Source: Klenkia soli (GTDB lineage Bacteria > Actinomycetota > Actinomycetes > Mycobacteriales > Geodermatophilaceae). From it: a DNA stretch of 64,000 bases. Below the pieces are notes generated by a model, which saw nothing but the letters and a program-made list of their open reading frames with translations, had not been told where the DNA came from and did not search any database. Location of the stretch: positions 124,001 to 188,000 of the forward strand of contig NZ_FNIR01000001.1 of assembly GCF_900103975.1 (NCBI RefSeq), read 5' to 3'. A program made the translations under genes and the position numbers. Every line of letters starts with the position of its first letter. Position 1 is the first letter of the stretch. Below are positions 19,431-30,232 of this stretch, in pieces.

Positions 19431-20984
19431 GTGACCGCCACGCTCACCCCCGCCGTCCAGCCCGGAGCGCCCGGGGTGGATCGGCCGTCGAGGGTTCGCC
19501 GAGCCCTGGCCCGGGCCCGGCGGCACCGGGATGCGCTGCTGCTGTTCGGCGCGCTCCCGTTCGTGCTCGCCGGCATCGCCCGAGCGACCACCTTCGCCGA
19601 GGGCGACACCTACTGGCAGATCACCACCGGTGCCGAGGTGCTGGCCCGGCGGACGACCTCCCTCGTGGAGAACGACAGCTGGGACGCCGCCGGCACTCCG
19701 TGGCACCCGAACTCCTGGCTCTACGACGTGCTGGTCGAGCGGGCGTGGGTCCTGGGGGGCTGGACCGCCCTGGGCCTGTTCACCGTGCTCACCGTGGGTG
19801 CGGTCGGGATCGCGGCCACCGTCGTGGGACGCCGCCTCGGCGCCCTCACCCCCGAGCTGACCGTGGTGGCCACGGTGGCGCTCGTCCCCGTCATCCCCTG
19901 GCTCTCCGCCCGTCCGCAGTCGCTGAGCTACGCCGCGGCGGTCCTCGTGGTCGGGCTGTCCTGGTCCGTGCTCGGGGGCACCGGCCGCCGGTCGCTCGTC
20001 CTCGGCGCCCCGGCGCTCGCCGCCCTGACCGCGCTCTGGGTCAACGTGCACCTCGCCGCGCTGAGCGGGCTGGCCGCGGTGGGGGGCGGGGTCGCCGTCG
20101 CCGTGGCGGTCGGGCCGCTCCGCGACGTGGTGCGCGCCCGCAGCAGCTGGACCGCCGCCCTCACCCGGCTGGGTCGGCCCCTCGTCGTCCTGGTCGCGGT
20201 CGGCCTGGGCTGCCTCGCCTCGCCGTTGGGCACCGGCATCGTCGCGGCGGCCGGGCACACGGCCGGCGCCTCGGTGGAGATCATCGACGAGTGGGCTCCG
20301 CTCTGGCGTGCCAAGCCGATGCTGGTGCTGACCTGGGTCGCCGCGGCGGCCGCGCTGGCCGCGCTGCTCGGCGCCTGGCGGCGGTCGGCCGGGCAGGGAG
20401 GGACCCCGGTCTGGCTGCCGTTCTGGGTGGGCGCGGTCGCGGTGCTCGTCGCCGGCGGGGTGACCGCCGCCCGGTTCTCCCCCATGGCGCTCCTGGTCGC
20501 CGTGCCCGCGGTGGCCGCCGTCCTGCCGGTGGTGCGACCGGCCCGCACGCCCTGGCTGGTGAGCCGGCTGGCGGTGACCCTGCCGGTGGCCGTCGGCGCC
20601 GCCGTCCTGGGCGTGGCCCTCGCCAACGCGGCCGACTTCGGTCGACCCGGACCGCTGTTCCCGACCGAGGCCACCATCGCGGCGATCCCGGACGGGTGCC
20701 GGGTGCTCAACGAGTACGACGACGGCGGCCTGCTGACTCTTCTCCGCGGTGCGGACGGCGTGCTGATCTCCGCCGACGGCCGCAACGACGTCTACGGGGT
20801 GGCCACGCTGATGGGCACCGAGCGTCTGATGCGCGGTGCCGACGGTGCGCTGGACACCCTGGCCGACGAGGGCGTCGACTGCCTGCTCCTCATGCCCGAC
20901 CGACCCCTGGTCGCCCAGGCGGTGGCCGCCGGGTGGCAGCTCACCGCCCAGGACGCCAACCGGGTCCTGCTGGTCAGGCCCTAG
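19431..20984 (+). CDS. Polytopic membrane protein, glycosyltransferase-C-like fold
   Basis: 517 residues from GTG 19431 with GAGGA upstream. About ten hydrophobic segments; an early loop AEGDTYWQITTGAEVL with WHPNSWLYDVLVERAW, and a soluble C-terminal domain (about 420-517, ...GCRVLNEYDDGGLLTLLRGADGVLISADGRNDVYG...). Acidic residues in the first long loop and this topology resemble lipid-linked-sugar-dependent GT-C proteins and related actinobacterial membrane proteins, but no catalytic signature is proven. Function unknown. Confidence 0.6.
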   Translation: MTATLTPAVQPGAPGVDRPSRVRRALARARRHRDALLLFGALPFVLAGIARATTFAEGDTYWQITTGAEVLARRTTSLVENDSWDAAGTPWHPNSWLYDVLVERAWVLGGWTALGLFTVLTVGAVGIAATVVGRRLGALTPELTVVATVALVPVIPWLSARPQSLSYAAAVLVVGLSWSVLGGTGRRSLVLGAPALAALTALWVNVHLAALSGLAAVGGGVAVAVAVGPLRDVVRARSSWTAALTRLGRPLVVLVAVGLGCLASPLGTGIVAAAGHTAGASVEIIDEWAPLWRAKPMLVLTWVAAAAALAALLGAWRRSAGQGGTPVWLPFWVGAVAVLVAGGVTAARFSPMALLVAVPAVAAVLPVVRPARTPWLVSRLAVTLPVAVGAAVLGVALANAADFGRPGPLFPTEATIAAIPDGCRVLNEYDDGGLLTLLRGADGVLISADGRNDVYGVATLMGTERLMRGADGALDTLADEGVDCLLLMPDRPLVAQAVAAGWQLTAQDANRVLLVRP

Positions 20985-21547
20985 CTGGACCCCACCTCGC
21001 CCTCGGGCGGGGGCACCTGCAGGGCGACCAGGAACCGGCTGACCATCGCGTAGCCGCCGATCGTCACCATCAGCTCGACGATCTCGCGCTCGCTGAACTC
21101 CGCCCGCACCCGCTGGAAGAGCAGGTCCGGCACGGCGATCTCGAACGTGGCGGTGTCGGTCAGCTCGAGGACGAGGTTCTGCCGGTAGTCGAAGTGCTGG
21201 GCCGGGTCCATGTCGTAGAGCGCGTCGATCTGGGCGTCGGTGACCCCGGCCCGCCGGGCGGCCTCCTTGTGCGCCACCCACTCGAAGGCCGCGTTGTTGA
21301 GCACGGCGACCCGCAGGATGGCCAGCTCGCGCAGGTCCGCGGCCAGGGAGGACTTGTGCCGCAGTGCGCCCAGCAGCTCGTTCCAGCCGTCGGCGACCGG
21401 TGGGCTGTGCAGGAGCAGCTTGTCCAGCGCCGACAGCTCGCCCCCACGCCGGGCCGCCATCCGCTCGGCGATCGCCGCGTCGGCGGCGGCGACCTCGGGG
21501 AAGGGCAGCCGGGCGGCAGCGGTCGACTCGTGCCCGTGGGCGCTCAC
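20981..21547 (-). CDS. Carboxymuconolactone decarboxylase (CMD/AhpD-like) family protein
   Basis: 188 residues from GTG 21547. The helical CMD domain includes LRELAILRVAVLNNAAFEWVAHKEAARRAGV and FSEREIVELMVTIGGYAMVSRFL. The CxxC pair used by AhpD peroxidases is absent, so a disulfide-based peroxidase role is unlikely. Its start overlaps the SCO6745-like stop (4 bp), indicating co-translation. Substrate unknown. Confidence 0.8.
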   Translation of the reverse strand: MSAHGHESTAAARLPFPEVAAADAAIAERMAARRGGELSALDKLLLHSPPVADGWNELLGALRHKSSLAADLRELAILRVAVLNNAAFEWVAHKEAARRAGVTDAQIDALYDMDPAQHFDYRQNLVLELTDTATFEIAVPDLLFQRVRAEFSEREIVELMVTIGGYAMVSRFLVALQVPPPEGEVGSS

Positions 21548-22431
21548 CGCGAACCCCCCGCCAGCACGCCGGCCGGGTAGGCCCCGTTGCCGACCAGGGT
21601 GCGGGCCATGCCCTTGGCCAGCTGCACCACCCGCTCGGTGCGCTCGACCCCCAGGTGCTCGAAGGGTTCCACGCTCATCGTGTCCGTCGCCTCCTCCACG
21701 GCCCCGCGCAGGGCCGTGCCGTCCTCGGTCAGGGATCCCTGCTCGTCGAGGTGGCCCCGGGCGACGAGCGCGTCCTGGGCCACCCCCCACTCCTGCGCCG
21801 ACCAGCCGCGGGTGCGCTGGGCGGCCTCGACGGTGAACCCGCGGCCGGTCGCGGTGTGGGTCACCAGCGCCTCCAGGCCGGAGAGCCCGTGCAGCTGCAG
21901 GGCCATCAGGTGGCCGTCGCCGCGGTGCTCGCGCAGCAGGGTGACCGCGTGCCAGAGCCGGGTGACCGGGTCGGTGGGCCACGCGAGGTCGGCGTGCCCG
22001 GCGTAGAGCGGACGCGCCTCGGGGGCGAGCACCGTGCAGGCCTCGGCGAGCAGGTCGCCGAGCTCGACGACGTCGGCGGTGGGGGTGTCGCCCAGCAGCC
22101 GGGTGAGCGACGCGCCGGCGCTGGTGAACCGGGCGGCGACGACCTGCTCGGGCGTGGCCAGGCTCCAGCAGCGGGGCACGTGCCGGGCGACCAGGGCGGG
22201 CGCGAAGTTGTAGAAGGTGGCGGTGACCACGCCCGGGGAGACCGCCCCCATGGGGGCCGCGCGGCCGGCGAAGTAGGTCATCCGCCCCGGGCGCAGGCCG
22301 ACCGCGACCAGGTGCTCGTCGAGCTCCGGGGAGAAGTAGTGCTGCGAGTGCAGGGGCTCGATCGCCCGGTGCGCCCGCGCGGCCAGGCGGGCATCCACCC
22401 CCGGCGGTGTGAGCTGATCCACAGTGACCAT
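21544..22431 (-). CDS. SCO6745 family protein
   Basis: 295 residues from ATG 22431. It carries the family pattern RAHRAIEPLHSQHYFSPE, RMTYFAGRAAPMG, and TFYNFAPALVARHVPRCW. The family is widespread in actinobacteria, often seen with a winged-helix-like C-terminal half (WGVAQDALVARGHLDEQG), and has no proven function. It heads a two-gene unit with the CMD protein. Confidence 0.75.
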   Translation of the reverse strand: MVTVDQLTPPGVDARLAARAHRAIEPLHSQHYFSPELDEHLVAVGLRPGRMTYFAGRAAPMGAVSPGVVTATFYNFAPALVARHVPRCWSLATPEQVVAARFTSAGASLTRLLGDTPTADVVELGDLLAEACTVLAPEARPLYAGHADLAWPTDPVTRLWHAVTLLREHRGDGHLMALQLHGLSGLEALVTHTATGRGFTVEAAQRTRGWSAQEWGVAQDALVARGHLDEQGSLTEDGTALRGAVEEATDTMSVEPFEHLGVERTERVVQLAKGMARTLVGNGAYPAGVLAGGSR

Positions 22432-22451
22432 GCCCGGACCCTACTGGGCGG

Positions 22452-23444
22452 TCACCCCCGCGGTGCGAGCTGCACCGACCACGACACCTGGGTGCGGCGC
22501 ACCCGGAAGCCCATGGCCGTGTAGAGGCCCTGGGCGTCGGAGACGTTGTCGGTGTCCACCTCCAGCGACGCGGTGTCGCACCCGGCGTCGGCAGCGGCCT
22601 GCAGCGCCGCGACGATCACCGCCTTGGCCAGCCCGCGGCCGCGCGCGGCGGGCACCACCCCGATCTGCCCGTAGTAGGCCTCGACCTGCCCGGTCGCGGC
22701 GGTGTCGGCCTCGTGGACGTAGGCCAGCACGTAGGCCAGGACGGCCCCGCCGCCGGCGACCCCGTCCTCGACCGCCAGCACCGTCAGGTCCGGGCGGAAC
22801 GCCCGCTGCCCGGTGAACATGGACTCCCAGGACGTGCGGTCGCGCTCGCTGGAGCCGTAGTGCTCGGTGAAGGCCGCGTTGTGCGCGTGCCGCACCTCCT
22901 CGTCGCGCGACCAGTCGAAGGCCACCAGCTCGACGCCGTCCACGGCGCGGGGCGCGGGCAGGTCGGTGAGCGGGCGGGACATCGACTGGAACCAGCGGGC
23001 CGGCTCGAAGCCGGCCCGGCGGAGCAGACCCTCCTGGCCGGCGATGGTGCTCTGGGCGAGCACGGTCAGCCGGCCCGGGGCCTCGGGGTGCCGGGCGGCG
23101 TGGATCTCCCGGCCCCGGCCGGCCTGCCAGTCCAGCAGCGCCCGGCCGATGCCGCGGCCGCGGTGGTCGGGGTGCACCCGGCCGTCCAGGTGCACGCCGT
23201 AGGCGCCGCGGAACGTGGGCGGCGCGATCGTCGTCCCCACGGCCACGACCTCGTCGCCGTCGAGCACCACGCGGGTGTCCAGGTCGACCTCGACGAAGGG
23301 GGCGAACCAGTACTCGGCCAGGTCGTGCGCGTCGTGGTGCTCGCCCGTGTCGTCGACCCGCTCGGCGGCGGCGTGCAGCGCGGCCACCGCGGGCAGGTCG
23401 TCCCGGGTCAGGGGGCGGTCGGTGAGTCCGGCGGGGAAGGGCAC
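22452..23444 (-). CDS. Tandem GNAT-domain acetyltransferase (MshD-like architecture)
   Basis: 330 residues from GTG 23444. Two GNAT repeats: the first with VHPDHRGRGIGRALLDW (acetyl-CoA pyrophosphate loop), the second with GVVPAARGRGLAKAVIVAAL. The arrangement resembles mycothiol synthase MshD and related tandem GNATs, but the substrate is not evident and true MshD usually lies elsewhere. Cytoplasmic. It is 11 bp downstream of the amidohydrolase. Confidence 0.8.
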   Translation of the reverse strand: MPFPAGLTDRPLTRDDLPAVAALHAAAERVDDTGEHHDAHDLAEYWFAPFVEVDLDTRVVLDGDEVVAVGTTIAPPTFRGAYGVHLDGRVHPDHRGRGIGRALLDWQAGRGREIHAARHPEAPGRLTVLAQSTIAGQEGLLRRAGFEPARWFQSMSRPLTDLPAPRAVDGVELVAFDWSRDEEVRHAHNAAFTEHYGSSERDRTSWESMFTGQRAFRPDLTVLAVEDGVAGGGAVLAYVLAYVHEADTAATGQVEAYYGQIGVVPAARGRGLAKAVIVAALQAAADAGCDTASLEVDTDNVSDAQGLYTAMGFRVRRTQVSWSVQLAPRG

Positions 23445-23455
23445 GGGTACCGACC

Positions 23456-24346
23456 CTAGGGGGTGATCCCGAACAGCCGGGCCCCGTTGCCCCACAGCAC
23501 CGCGCGCAGCCAGTCCTCCCCCAACCCCAGGCCGTGCAGCGCGGCGAGCTGGTGGGCGTACGGGTAGGGGATGGTCGGGAAGTCGCTGCCCAGCAGCACC
23601 TTGTCCCGCAGCGCGGCCAGCCGGGGCAGCAGGGCCCGGTCGAAGGGCATCAGGCGCTCGGTGAAGTCGGTGGCGAACATCGTGGTGTCCAATCGGACGC
23701 CGTCGTAGGTCTCGGCGAGGGTCAGGAACTCGGCGTACTCGGGCATGCCCAGGTGCGCGACGACCAGCTGGAGGCGCGGGTGCCGCTGCAGCAGGCCCTG
23801 CACCGGCGCCGGCCCGGTGTGCTCGCCGGCCAGCGGACCCGACCCGCAGTGGATGACCACCGGGGTGCCCGAACCCTCGAGCGCGGTCCACACCGGTTCG
23901 AGCAGCTCGTCCCGGGGGTCGAAGGAGCCGACCTGCACGTGCACCTTGAACACCCGGGCGCCGGCCTCGATCGCCGCGGGTACGTAGCGGGCGGCGTCGG
24001 GTTCGGGGAAGAAGGTGGCCGACTGCAGCACCTGCGGGTGCTGCTGCGCGAACGCGGCCGACCAGTCGTTGAGCCCGGCCGCCATGCCCGGCTTGTGCGG
24101 GTAGTTCAGCGCGGAGAACGCCCGGACGCCGAGCCGCGCCAGCTGGTCCAACCGCTCCCCCGGCGTCCCCGGGTAGGTGACCGGCCAGGGCGCGCCGTAG
24201 TGCGTCTCCGCCTGGGCGAAGTAGGCCCACACCGCCGCCTGCACCCGCTCGGGCATGAAGTGCACGTGCACGTCGACCAGCCCGGGCACCCCCAGCTCGG
24301 CGACGTAGCAGGGGACGTCGGCGTCGTCGAGCGGGGGGCGGGTCAT
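23456..24346 (-). CDS. Amidohydrolase_2 family metal-dependent hydrolase
   Basis: 296 residues. TIM-barrel amidohydrolase with the N-terminal metal motif DVHVHFMP, then FKVHVQ, VVIHCGSG, VVAHLG and LLGSDFPTIPY (final Asp). Relatives decarboxylate or hydrolyse aromatic or ring substrates. ATG overlaps the stop of the upstream oxidoreductase by 4 bp, so the two are one unit; the substrate is unknown. Confidence 0.85.
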   Translation of the reverse strand: MTRPPLDDADVPCYVAELGVPGLVDVHVHFMPERVQAAVWAYFAQAETHYGAPWPVTYPGTPGERLDQLARLGVRAFSALNYPHKPGMAAGLNDWSAAFAQQHPQVLQSATFFPEPDAARYVPAAIEAGARVFKVHVQVGSFDPRDELLEPVWTALEGSGTPVVIHCGSGPLAGEHTGPAPVQGLLQRHPRLQLVVAHLGMPEYAEFLTLAETYDGVRLDTTMFATDFTERLMPFDRALLPRLAALRDKVLLGSDFPTIPYPYAHQLAALHGLGLGEDWLRAVLWGNGARLFGITP

Positions 24347-25266
24347 CGCAGCGTGACGACGACCTTGCCGCGGACGTGACCGGCCGCGACCAGCTCCTGC
24401 GCCTCGCCGGTGCGCTCCAGCGGGAACGCCTTCGCCACCGGCACCCGCAGCTGGCCGTCGTCGGCGAGCCGGGCCAGCTCCTCGAGGTCGTGCGCATCGG
24501 GCCGGACGAATACGTACTGCCCGCCCAGGTCGTTCACCGCGGGGTCGACGACCGAGGCGATCCGGGCCGGGTCGCGCACCTGGTCGGGGGCATCGGCCAG
24601 GGTGGCCCCGCCGACCAGGTCGAGGACGGCGTCGACCGGCTCGGTGAGCTGCTCGCTCAGCGGGCCGTCGGCGTAGTCGTACACCTCGGCGCAGCCGGCC
24701 TCACGCAGGAAGCCGTGGTTCTTGGCGCTCGCCGTGCCGATCACGTGCGCGCCGAGGGCGACCGCGATCTGCACCGCGTTGAACCCGACGCCGCCCGCGG
24801 CCCGGTGCACCAGCACCCGGTCGCCCTCGCCGACGTCGAGCACCTCGGTCAGCGCCTGGTAGGCGGTCAGCCCGGCCAGCGGCAGCGCTCCGGCCTCGGC
24901 GAAGCTCAGCGACGCGGGCTTGTGCGCCAGGCAGCGCTGCGGGGCGGCGACCAGCTCGGCGCACGTGCCCAGGCCGACGTCGTCCCGGCGCACGTAGCCG
25001 AACACCTCGTCGCCCACGGCGAACGCGGTGACCGCCGGCCCGACCTGCTCCACCACGCCGGAGACGTCCCAGCCGGGCACGATCGGGAAGTGGTGCGGGA
25101 ACAGCTGGGCCAGCCCGCCGGAGCGGATGCCGACGTCGACCGGGTTGACCCCGGCGGCGTGCACCCGGACGAGGACGACGTCCGGCCCGACCGGCGGGGT
25201 CGGCAGGTCCTCGCGCAGCTGCAGCACCTCGACGCCGCCGAACACGTCGTAGGCGATCCCCCTCAT
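24343..25266 (-). CDS. Quinone-oxidoreductase-like NADP-dependent alcohol dehydrogenase family protein
   Basis: 307 residues from ATG 25266. GroES-like N-terminal domain ([18 protein letters not shown]), then Rossmann domain with [18 protein letters not shown] (AxxGxxG). No zinc-ligand set is seen, so it is the zinc-free quinone reductase type. The start overlaps the smpB stop by 4 bp, so it may ride on the ftsEX-smpB transcript. Confidence 0.85.
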   Translation of the reverse strand: MRGIAYDVFGGVEVLQLREDLPTPPVGPDVVLVRVHAAGVNPVDVGIRSGGLAQLFPHHFPIVPGWDVSGVVEQVGPAVTAFAVGDEVFGYVRRDDVGLGTCAELVAAPQRCLAHKPASLSFAEAGALPLAGLTAYQALTEVLDVGEGDRVLVHRAAGGVGFNAVQIAVALGAHVIGTASAKNHGFLREAGCAEVYDYADGPLSEQLTEPVDAVLDLVGGATLADAPDQVRDPARIASVVDPAVNDLGGQYVFVRPDAHDLEELARLADDGQLRVPVAKAFPLERTGEAQELVAAGHVRGKVVVTLR

Positions 25267-25745
25267 CGCCGTCCGCCCCTCTTCACGTACTGCCCGAACG
25301 CGCGCTCCATCTCGCGGCGGCTGTCCTTCTCCGCGAGGTCCTGGCGCTTGTCGTAGCTCTTCTTGCCCTTGGCCAGCGCCAGCGTCGCCTTGGCCCGGCC
25401 GTCCTTGAAGTAGAGGTCGAGCGGGACGAGGGTCAGCCCGCCCTCCTTGGTCTTGCCGACCAGCTTCTCGATCTCGCTGCGGTGCATGAGGATCTTCCGC
25501 TTGCGCCGCGGCGTGTGGTTGGTCCAGGTGCCCTCGGTGTACTCCGGGATGTGCACGTGGTGCAGCCACACCTCGCCGTCCTCGACCATGGCGAAGCCGT
25601 CGACCAGCGAGGCGCGACCCATCCGCAGGCTCTTGACCTCGGTGCCGGTCAGCACCAGGCCCACCTCGTAGGTGTCGAGGATCGAGTAGTCGTGCCGCGC
25701 CTTCTTGTTCTGGGCGATGAACTTGCGCCCTTGTTCTCGCGGCAT
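25263..25745 (-). CDS. smpB: SsrA-binding protein SmpB
   Basis: 160 residues. [29 protein letters not shown] at the start and the C-terminal [26 protein letters not shown] tail are diagnostic. SmpB binds tmRNA and mimics the codon-anticodon stem in the ribosomal A site. The basic tail that enters the mRNA channel is intact. It follows ftsX by 180 bp, the usual actinobacterial order; ssrA itself is 8 kb away. Confidence 0.97.
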   Translation of the reverse strand: MPREQGRKFIAQNKKARHDYSILDTYEVGLVLTGTEVKSLRMGRASLVDGFAMVEDGEVWLHHVHIPEYTEGTWTNHTPRRKRKILMHRSEIEKLVGKTKEGGLTLVPLDLYFKDGRAKATLALAKGKKSYDKRQDLAEKDSRREMERAFGQYVKRGGRR

Positions 25746-25925
25746 GGCTGTGCACCTCGTCGTCCTCCGGACGACACCGCTCCAGGTGCCGTCCCCAGCT
25801 GCGACGAGCGCACCCCGGGCATCGATCGCGGAAGCCTCCGGCCCCCACTCCTCAACCCGCCTCGCAGGGCGCCTCGCCTTGGTCCGGGTCCGACTCTACG
25901 GTCGCCCCGCAACTCACATCCCGGT

Positions 25926-26810
25926 CTACAACCTGACGTACAGCCGCAGGGTCACGTACGCCGCGATCGCGGCGAGGGCCATGCCGGCGCCGGTGATGAT
26001 CGGGCTGATCGTGGCGATCACGCCCCAGTCGACCGGCGGGATGATGCCGGACCTGATCGGGCCCGCCAGGGTGCGGTCGATGAACAGCACCTTGGTGAGC
26101 ACCAGGCCCACGGTGGCCAGCAACCCGCCGAGCAGGCCGGCCAGCGCCGCCTCCAGGATGAACGGCAACTGGGTGTACCAGCGCGAGGCACCGACCAGTC
26201 TCATGATGTTGGTCTCGTTGCGCCGGTTGAAGGCCGCGAGCTGGATCGTGTTGGAGATCAGCAGCAACGCGGCCAGGGCCTGCACGACGGCCACCGCGAT
26301 GGTGGCGTTGCGGGCCCCGTTGAGCAGGCTGAACAGACGGTCCAGGAAGTCACCCTCGTCGCGCACCTGCTCGACGCCGTTCTGGCCGTCCGGGAAGGCC
26401 TTCGCGATGACCTCGTAGCGCTCGGGGTTGACCAGCTCGACCCGGAAGCTCTCGGGCAGCGCGGTCGGGTCGGTGTTCTCGACCAGCGCGGGCTGCTGGG
26501 AGAACTGCTCGGTGAACCGCTTGTAGGCCTCCTCCTTGGACTCGTAGAGGTAGCTCTTCACCTCGGAGGACTGGTCGAGCTGGGTCGCGATGGCCTCGCG
26601 CTGCTCCTCGGTGACGTCGTCGGTGAGGTAGATCGAGACCTGCACCTTGTCGTAGTAGATCGCCCGCATGTCGGTGATCATGTTGGCGATGACCAGGCCG
26701 GTGCCCATGAGCGCCAGCGAGATGCCGGTCGTCAGGATCATGGCGACCGTCATGGTCAGGTTCCGGCGCAGCCCGGTGGCCACCTCGGAGAGGACGAAGT
26801 TGACGCGCAT
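25926..26810 (-). CDS. ftsX: Cell division ABC permease FtsX
   Basis: 294 residues from ATG 26810. Membrane helix near residues 20-42, a long extracellular domain (about 50-165), then three helices; ends with ...AYVTLRLYVRL. With FtsE it controls peptidoglycan hydrolases (RipC in mycobacteria) outside the membrane at the septum. Starts 27 bp after the ftsE stop. Confidence 0.95.
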   Translation of the reverse strand: MRVNFVLSEVATGLRRNLTMTVAMILTTGISLALMGTGLVIANMITDMRAIYYDKVQVSIYLTDDVTEEQREAIATQLDQSSEVKSYLYESKEEAYKRFTEQFSQQPALVENTDPTALPESFRVELVNPERYEVIAKAFPDGQNGVEQVRDEGDFLDRLFSLLNGARNATIAVAVVQALAALLLISNTIQLAAFNRRNETNIMRLVGASRWYTQLPFILEAALAGLLGGLLATVGLVLTKVLFIDRTLAGPIRSGIIPPVDWGVIATISPIITGAGMALAAIAAYVTLRLYVRL

Positions 26811-26837
26811 GGGTTCCTTCGGGAGTTCAGGGAGTGG

Positions 26838-27527
26838 TCAGCGACCGACGCCGTAGACGCCGCGCGACTGGTCGCGGGACACCTGGCCGTCGTTGAGCTC
26901 GATCACGCGGCGGCGCATCGAGTCCACGATGTGGTAGTCGTGCGTGGCCATGACCACGGTGGTGCCGGTGCGGTTGATCCGCTCCAGCAGCAGCATGATG
27001 CCCTGGCTGGTCTCGGGGTCCAGGTTGCCGGTGGGCTCGTCGGCCAGCAGCACGAGGGGGCGGTTCACGAACGCGCGGGCGATGGCCACCCGCTGCTGCT
27101 CGCCACCGGAGAGCTCGGTGGGCAGCCGCTCGGCCTTGCCCTCCAGGCCGACCATCTCCAGCACCTCGGGCACGACCCGGCGGATGGTGCGCTGGGGCTT
27201 GTTGATGACCTCGAGGGCGAAGGCGACGTTCTCGGCGACGGTGCGGTTGCGCAGCAGCCGGAAGTCCTGGAAGACGCAGCCCATCGTGCGGCGGAGCTTG
27301 GGCACCTGCCACTTGCTCATGGTGTTCAGGGTCTTGTCGTTGACCTTGATCGTGCCCTTGGTCGGGTTGTCCTCCTTCAGCAGCAGCCGCAGGAACGTGG
27401 ACTTGCCCGATCCCGAGGAGCCGATGAGGAAGACGAACTCGCCCTTGTCGATCTCCATGGAGACGTCGTCCAGGGCCGGCCGCGGGCTCGTCGGGTAGAC
27501 CTTGGTGACGTGTTGCAATTCGATCAC
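26838..27527 (-). CDS. ftsE: Cell division ATP-binding protein FtsE
   Basis: 229 residues. Walker [11 protein letters not shown]-loop region FQDFRLL, signature LSGGEQQR, Walker [12 protein letters not shown] and switch ATHDYHI are all intact. Cytoplasmic ATPase partner of FtsX. Located 63 bp after prfB, in the conserved actinobacterial order prfB-ftsE-ftsX-smpB. Confidence 0.97.
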   Translation of the reverse strand: MIELQHVTKVYPTSPRPALDDVSMEIDKGEFVFLIGSSGSGKSTFLRLLLKEDNPTKGTIKVNDKTLNTMSKWQVPKLRRTMGCVFQDFRLLRNRTVAENVAFALEVINKPQRTIRRVVPEVLEMVGLEGKAERLPTELSGGEQQRVAIARAFVNRPLVLLADEPTGNLDPETSQGIMLLLERINRTGTTVVMATHDYHIVDSMRRRVIELNDGQVSRDQSRGVYGVGR

Positions 27528-27590
27528 GGGGACTGACCGTACCCGCCGAACCTGGTCATCCTGGTCGGCTCGCCGTGGTTCGTGCGGGCC

Positions 27591-28706
27591 TCACACGGCC
27601 TCGGCGGCCTGCTCCTGCTCCTTGCGCCAGCGGATGCCGGCCTCGACGAAGGCGTCGATGTCGCCGTCGAGCACGGTGGAGGGGTTGCCGCTCTCGAGCT
27701 CGGTGCGCAGGTCCTTCACCATCTGGTAGGGGTGCAGCACGTAGGAGCGCATCTGGTTGCCCCAGCTGCTGCCCTCGCCCTTGAGGGCGTCCATCTCGGC
27801 CTTCTGCTCGCGCTGCCGGACGACGAGCAACCGGGCCTGCAGCACCCGCAGTGCCGCGGCGCGGTTCTGGATCTGGGACTTCTCGTTCTGGCAGGACACC
27901 ACGATGCCGGTAGGGATGTGGGTCATGCGGACGGCGGAGTCGGTGGTGTTCACCGACTGGCCACCGGGGCCCGAGGAGCGGAAGACGTCGACCCGGATCT
28001 CGTTCTCGGGGATGTCGACGTGGTCGGTCTGCTCGACGACGGGCAGCACCTCGACCCCGGCGAAGGAGGTCTGGCGGCGGCCCTGGTTGTCGAACGGGGA
28101 GATGCGCACCAGCCGGTGGGTGCCCTGCTCGACCGACAACGTGCCGTAGGCGTAGGGCTGCTTGACCGCGAAGGTGGCCGACTTGATGCCGGCCTCCTCG
28201 GCGTAGGAGGTGTCGTAGACCTCGGTCGGGTAGCCCTTGCGCTCGGCCCAGCGCAGGTACATGCGCAGCAGCATCTCGGCGAAGTCGGCGGCGTCGACGC
28301 CCCCGGCCTCCGAGCGGATGGTCACCAGGGCCTCGCGGGCGTCGTACTCCCCCGACAGCAGCGTGCGGACCTCGAGCTCCTCGATCGACTTCTGCAGGCT
28401 CTCGACCTCGCGCTCGGCCTCGGCGCGGGTGGCCTCGTCGTCCTCCTCGGCGGCCATCTCCCACAGCACCGCGACGTCGTCGATGCGGCTGCGGAGGTCC
28501 TCGACCCGGCGGAGGTCGCCCTGCAGGTAGGACAGCCGCGAGGTGATCTTCTGCGCGGCCTCGACGTCGTCCCACAGGTCGGGTGCGGCCGACTGCTGCT
28601 CCAGGTCGCGGATCTCGTCGCGCAGGTCGTCGAGCTTGAGGACGGTCTCGATGGACCGCAGGGTCCCGTTCAGGTCGTCCACACGCGAGGAGAAGTCGGC
28701 AGCCAC
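27591..28706 (-). CDS. prfB: Peptide chain release factor 2
   Basis: 371 residues from GTG 28706. SPF tripeptide in [15 protein letters not shown] (UGA/UAA recognition) and the catalytic GGQ in [15 protein letters not shown]. There is no in-frame UGA with slippery CUU near codon 26, so the autoregulatory frameshift of many bacteria is absent, as usual in actinobacteria. Confidence 0.97.
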   Translation of the reverse strand: MAADFSSRVDDLNGTLRSIETVLKLDDLRDEIRDLEQQSAAPDLWDDVEAAQKITSRLSYLQGDLRRVEDLRSRIDDVAVLWEMAAEEDDEATRAEAEREVESLQKSIEELEVRTLLSGEYDAREALVTIRSEAGGVDAADFAEMLLRMYLRWAERKGYPTEVYDTSYAEEAGIKSATFAVKQPYAYGTLSVEQGTHRLVRISPFDNQGRRQTSFAGVEVLPVVEQTDHVDIPENEIRVDVFRSSGPGGQSVNTTDSAVRMTHIPTGIVVSCQNEKSQIQNRAAALRVLQARLLVVRQREQKAEMDALKGEGSSWGNQMRSYVLHPYQMVKDLRTELESGNPSTVLDGDIDAFVEAGIRWRKEQEQAAEAV

Positions 28707-28843
28707 GTCTGTCCACGGTAGTGGCCGGTGCAAACCACCCCGCCGGAGCGATGCGGGTCCGATCGGGTTCCAGGTCGCGCCGCGCACTGCCGATGACGTC
28801 CGGGACCGGTGCGTGCAGCACGGGGTGGACCAGGCGGGGGCAG

Positions 28844-30232
28844 GTGCGCGGGCGACGGACACGGGGCAGCAGGCCCGACGGGCACCGGTGGGTCCTCGTC
28901 GCGTACGCCGTCGCCCTCGCGTCGGCCCTCGTGCACTGGGGGGTCGACCCCGTCCTCGGTGGGATCGCCGGCGCGCTCAACGTCGTGTTCGGCGTCTACT
29001 TCTTCCGGCACCTCGGGTTCGCCATCGCCGCCGCCCGCTGGGCCGAGCGCGACCTCGTGGCCGCCGACGTCGACCTCGAGGGCTGGACGCCGTCGGTCGC
29101 GGTGCTGGTCAGCTGCAAGAACGAGGCCCTCGTCGTCGACGGCATGGTGACCGCGCTGCTGTCGCTGGACTACCCCGTGGACCGGCTCACGCTGGTCGTG
29201 GTCGACGACGGCTCCGACGACGACACCGGCGCCCTGCTCGACGCCCGGGCCGCGCTGGACACCCGGCTGCGCGTGCTGCACCGGGCACCGGGCTCCGGCG
29301 GTGGCAAGTCCGGCGCGCTCAACGACGCCCTGGCCACCGTGGACGCCGAGATCGCCCTGATCTTCGACGCCGACCACGAACCCGAGCCCAATGCCCTGCG
29401 CCGGCTGGTCCGGCACTTCCGCGACCCCCGGGTCAGCGCGGTGATGGGTCGGTGCGTGATCCGCAACGGCCAGGAGTCCTCGATGGCCACGACGGTCTTC
29501 GTGGACTTCCTGTCCGGCTACCTGGTCAACGAGTACGGCCGGCAGGCGCTGTTCGAGCTGCCCGCCTACGGCGGCGCCAACTGCGCGGTGCGGATCAGCA
29601 CCTTGCGCGCCCTGGGTGGGTGGAACCCCGAGACGGTCACCGAGGACACCGACCTGACGCTGCGGATCCTGCTGGCCGGCCAGCGGGTGCGCTACGACCT
29701 GTCGGCCATCGACTACGAGGAGGCCGTGGTCTCGGCGCGCCGGTTCTGGACCCAGCGCTACCGGTGGGCCCGCGGGCACCACAAGTGCTTCCGCGACTAC
29801 ACCTGGTCGATCCTGCGCTCGCCCCACCTGACGCTGGTCGAGAAGTTCGAGTCGCTGCTGTTCCTGCTCACCTACCACGTACCCGTGCTGTGCGGGATCG
29901 GCCTGGTGCTGGCCGCGCTGCGGGCTTTCGGGATCGGCGACCAGCCCGTCGTCGGCCTGCTGCCGCTGTCGATGCTGCTGCTGGTCGGCCCGCTGGCCGA
30001 GCTCGCCGTCGGCCTGATGGTCGGCCGCGTCGAGCGCCGCGCCGCCTGGCGGCTGCTGGGCTTCCTGCCCGCGTTCGCCCTGTCGGTCTGGATCACCACC
30101 CGGGCCTACCTCGACGGCATGCTGGGCCGTCCCTACACCTGGGTGAAGACCTCGCGCACCGGCGGCACGTCCACCGTCGCCCCTGCCGCTGCCGCGCCTG
30201 CCCACCCGCAGCCCGCCGGGGTGGCCCGGTGA
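28844..30232 (+). CDS. Processive family 2 glycosyltransferase of the exosortase locus
   Basis: About 462 residues. Start uncertain: GTG 28844 has a G-rich site upstream, ATG 28793 is also in frame. Two N-terminal helices, then a GT-A domain with VVVDDGSDD, the DxD-like FDADHEP, catalytic TEDTDLT, and QRYRW (QxxRW), followed by three to four helices. This D,D,D,QxxRW set marks NodC/hyaluronan/poly-GlcNAc-type polymerases that build and export a glycan. First gene of the operon; its stop overlaps the exosortase GTG. Proximity to an epimerase and a deacetylase suggests an amino-sugar polymer. Confidence 0.87.
   Translation: MRGRRTRGSRPDGHRWVLVAYAVALASALVHWGVDPVLGGIAGALNVVFGVYFFRHLGFAIAAARWAERDLVAADVDLEGWTPSVAVLVSCKNEALVVDGMVTALLSLDYPVDRLTLVVVDDGSDDDTGALLDARAALDTRLRVLHRAPGSGGGKSGALNDALATVDAEIALIFDADHEPEPNALRRLVRHFRDPRVSAVMGRCVIRNGQESSMATTVFVDFLSGYLVNEYGRQALFELPAYGGANCAVRISTLRALGGWNPETVTEDTDLTLRILLAGQRVRYDLSAIDYEEAVVSARRFWTQRYRWARGHHKCFRDYTWSILRSPHLTLVEKFESLLFLLTYHVPVLCGIGLVLAALRAFGIGDQPVVGLLPLSMLLLVGPLAELAVGLMVGRVERRAAWRLLGFLPAFALSVWITTRAYLDGMLGRPYTWVKTSRTGGTSTVAPAAAAPAHPQPAGVAR

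Noticed and set aside
27591-28706. Programmed frameshift in prfB
   Set aside because: The frame is continuous and no in-frame UGA is present near codon 26.
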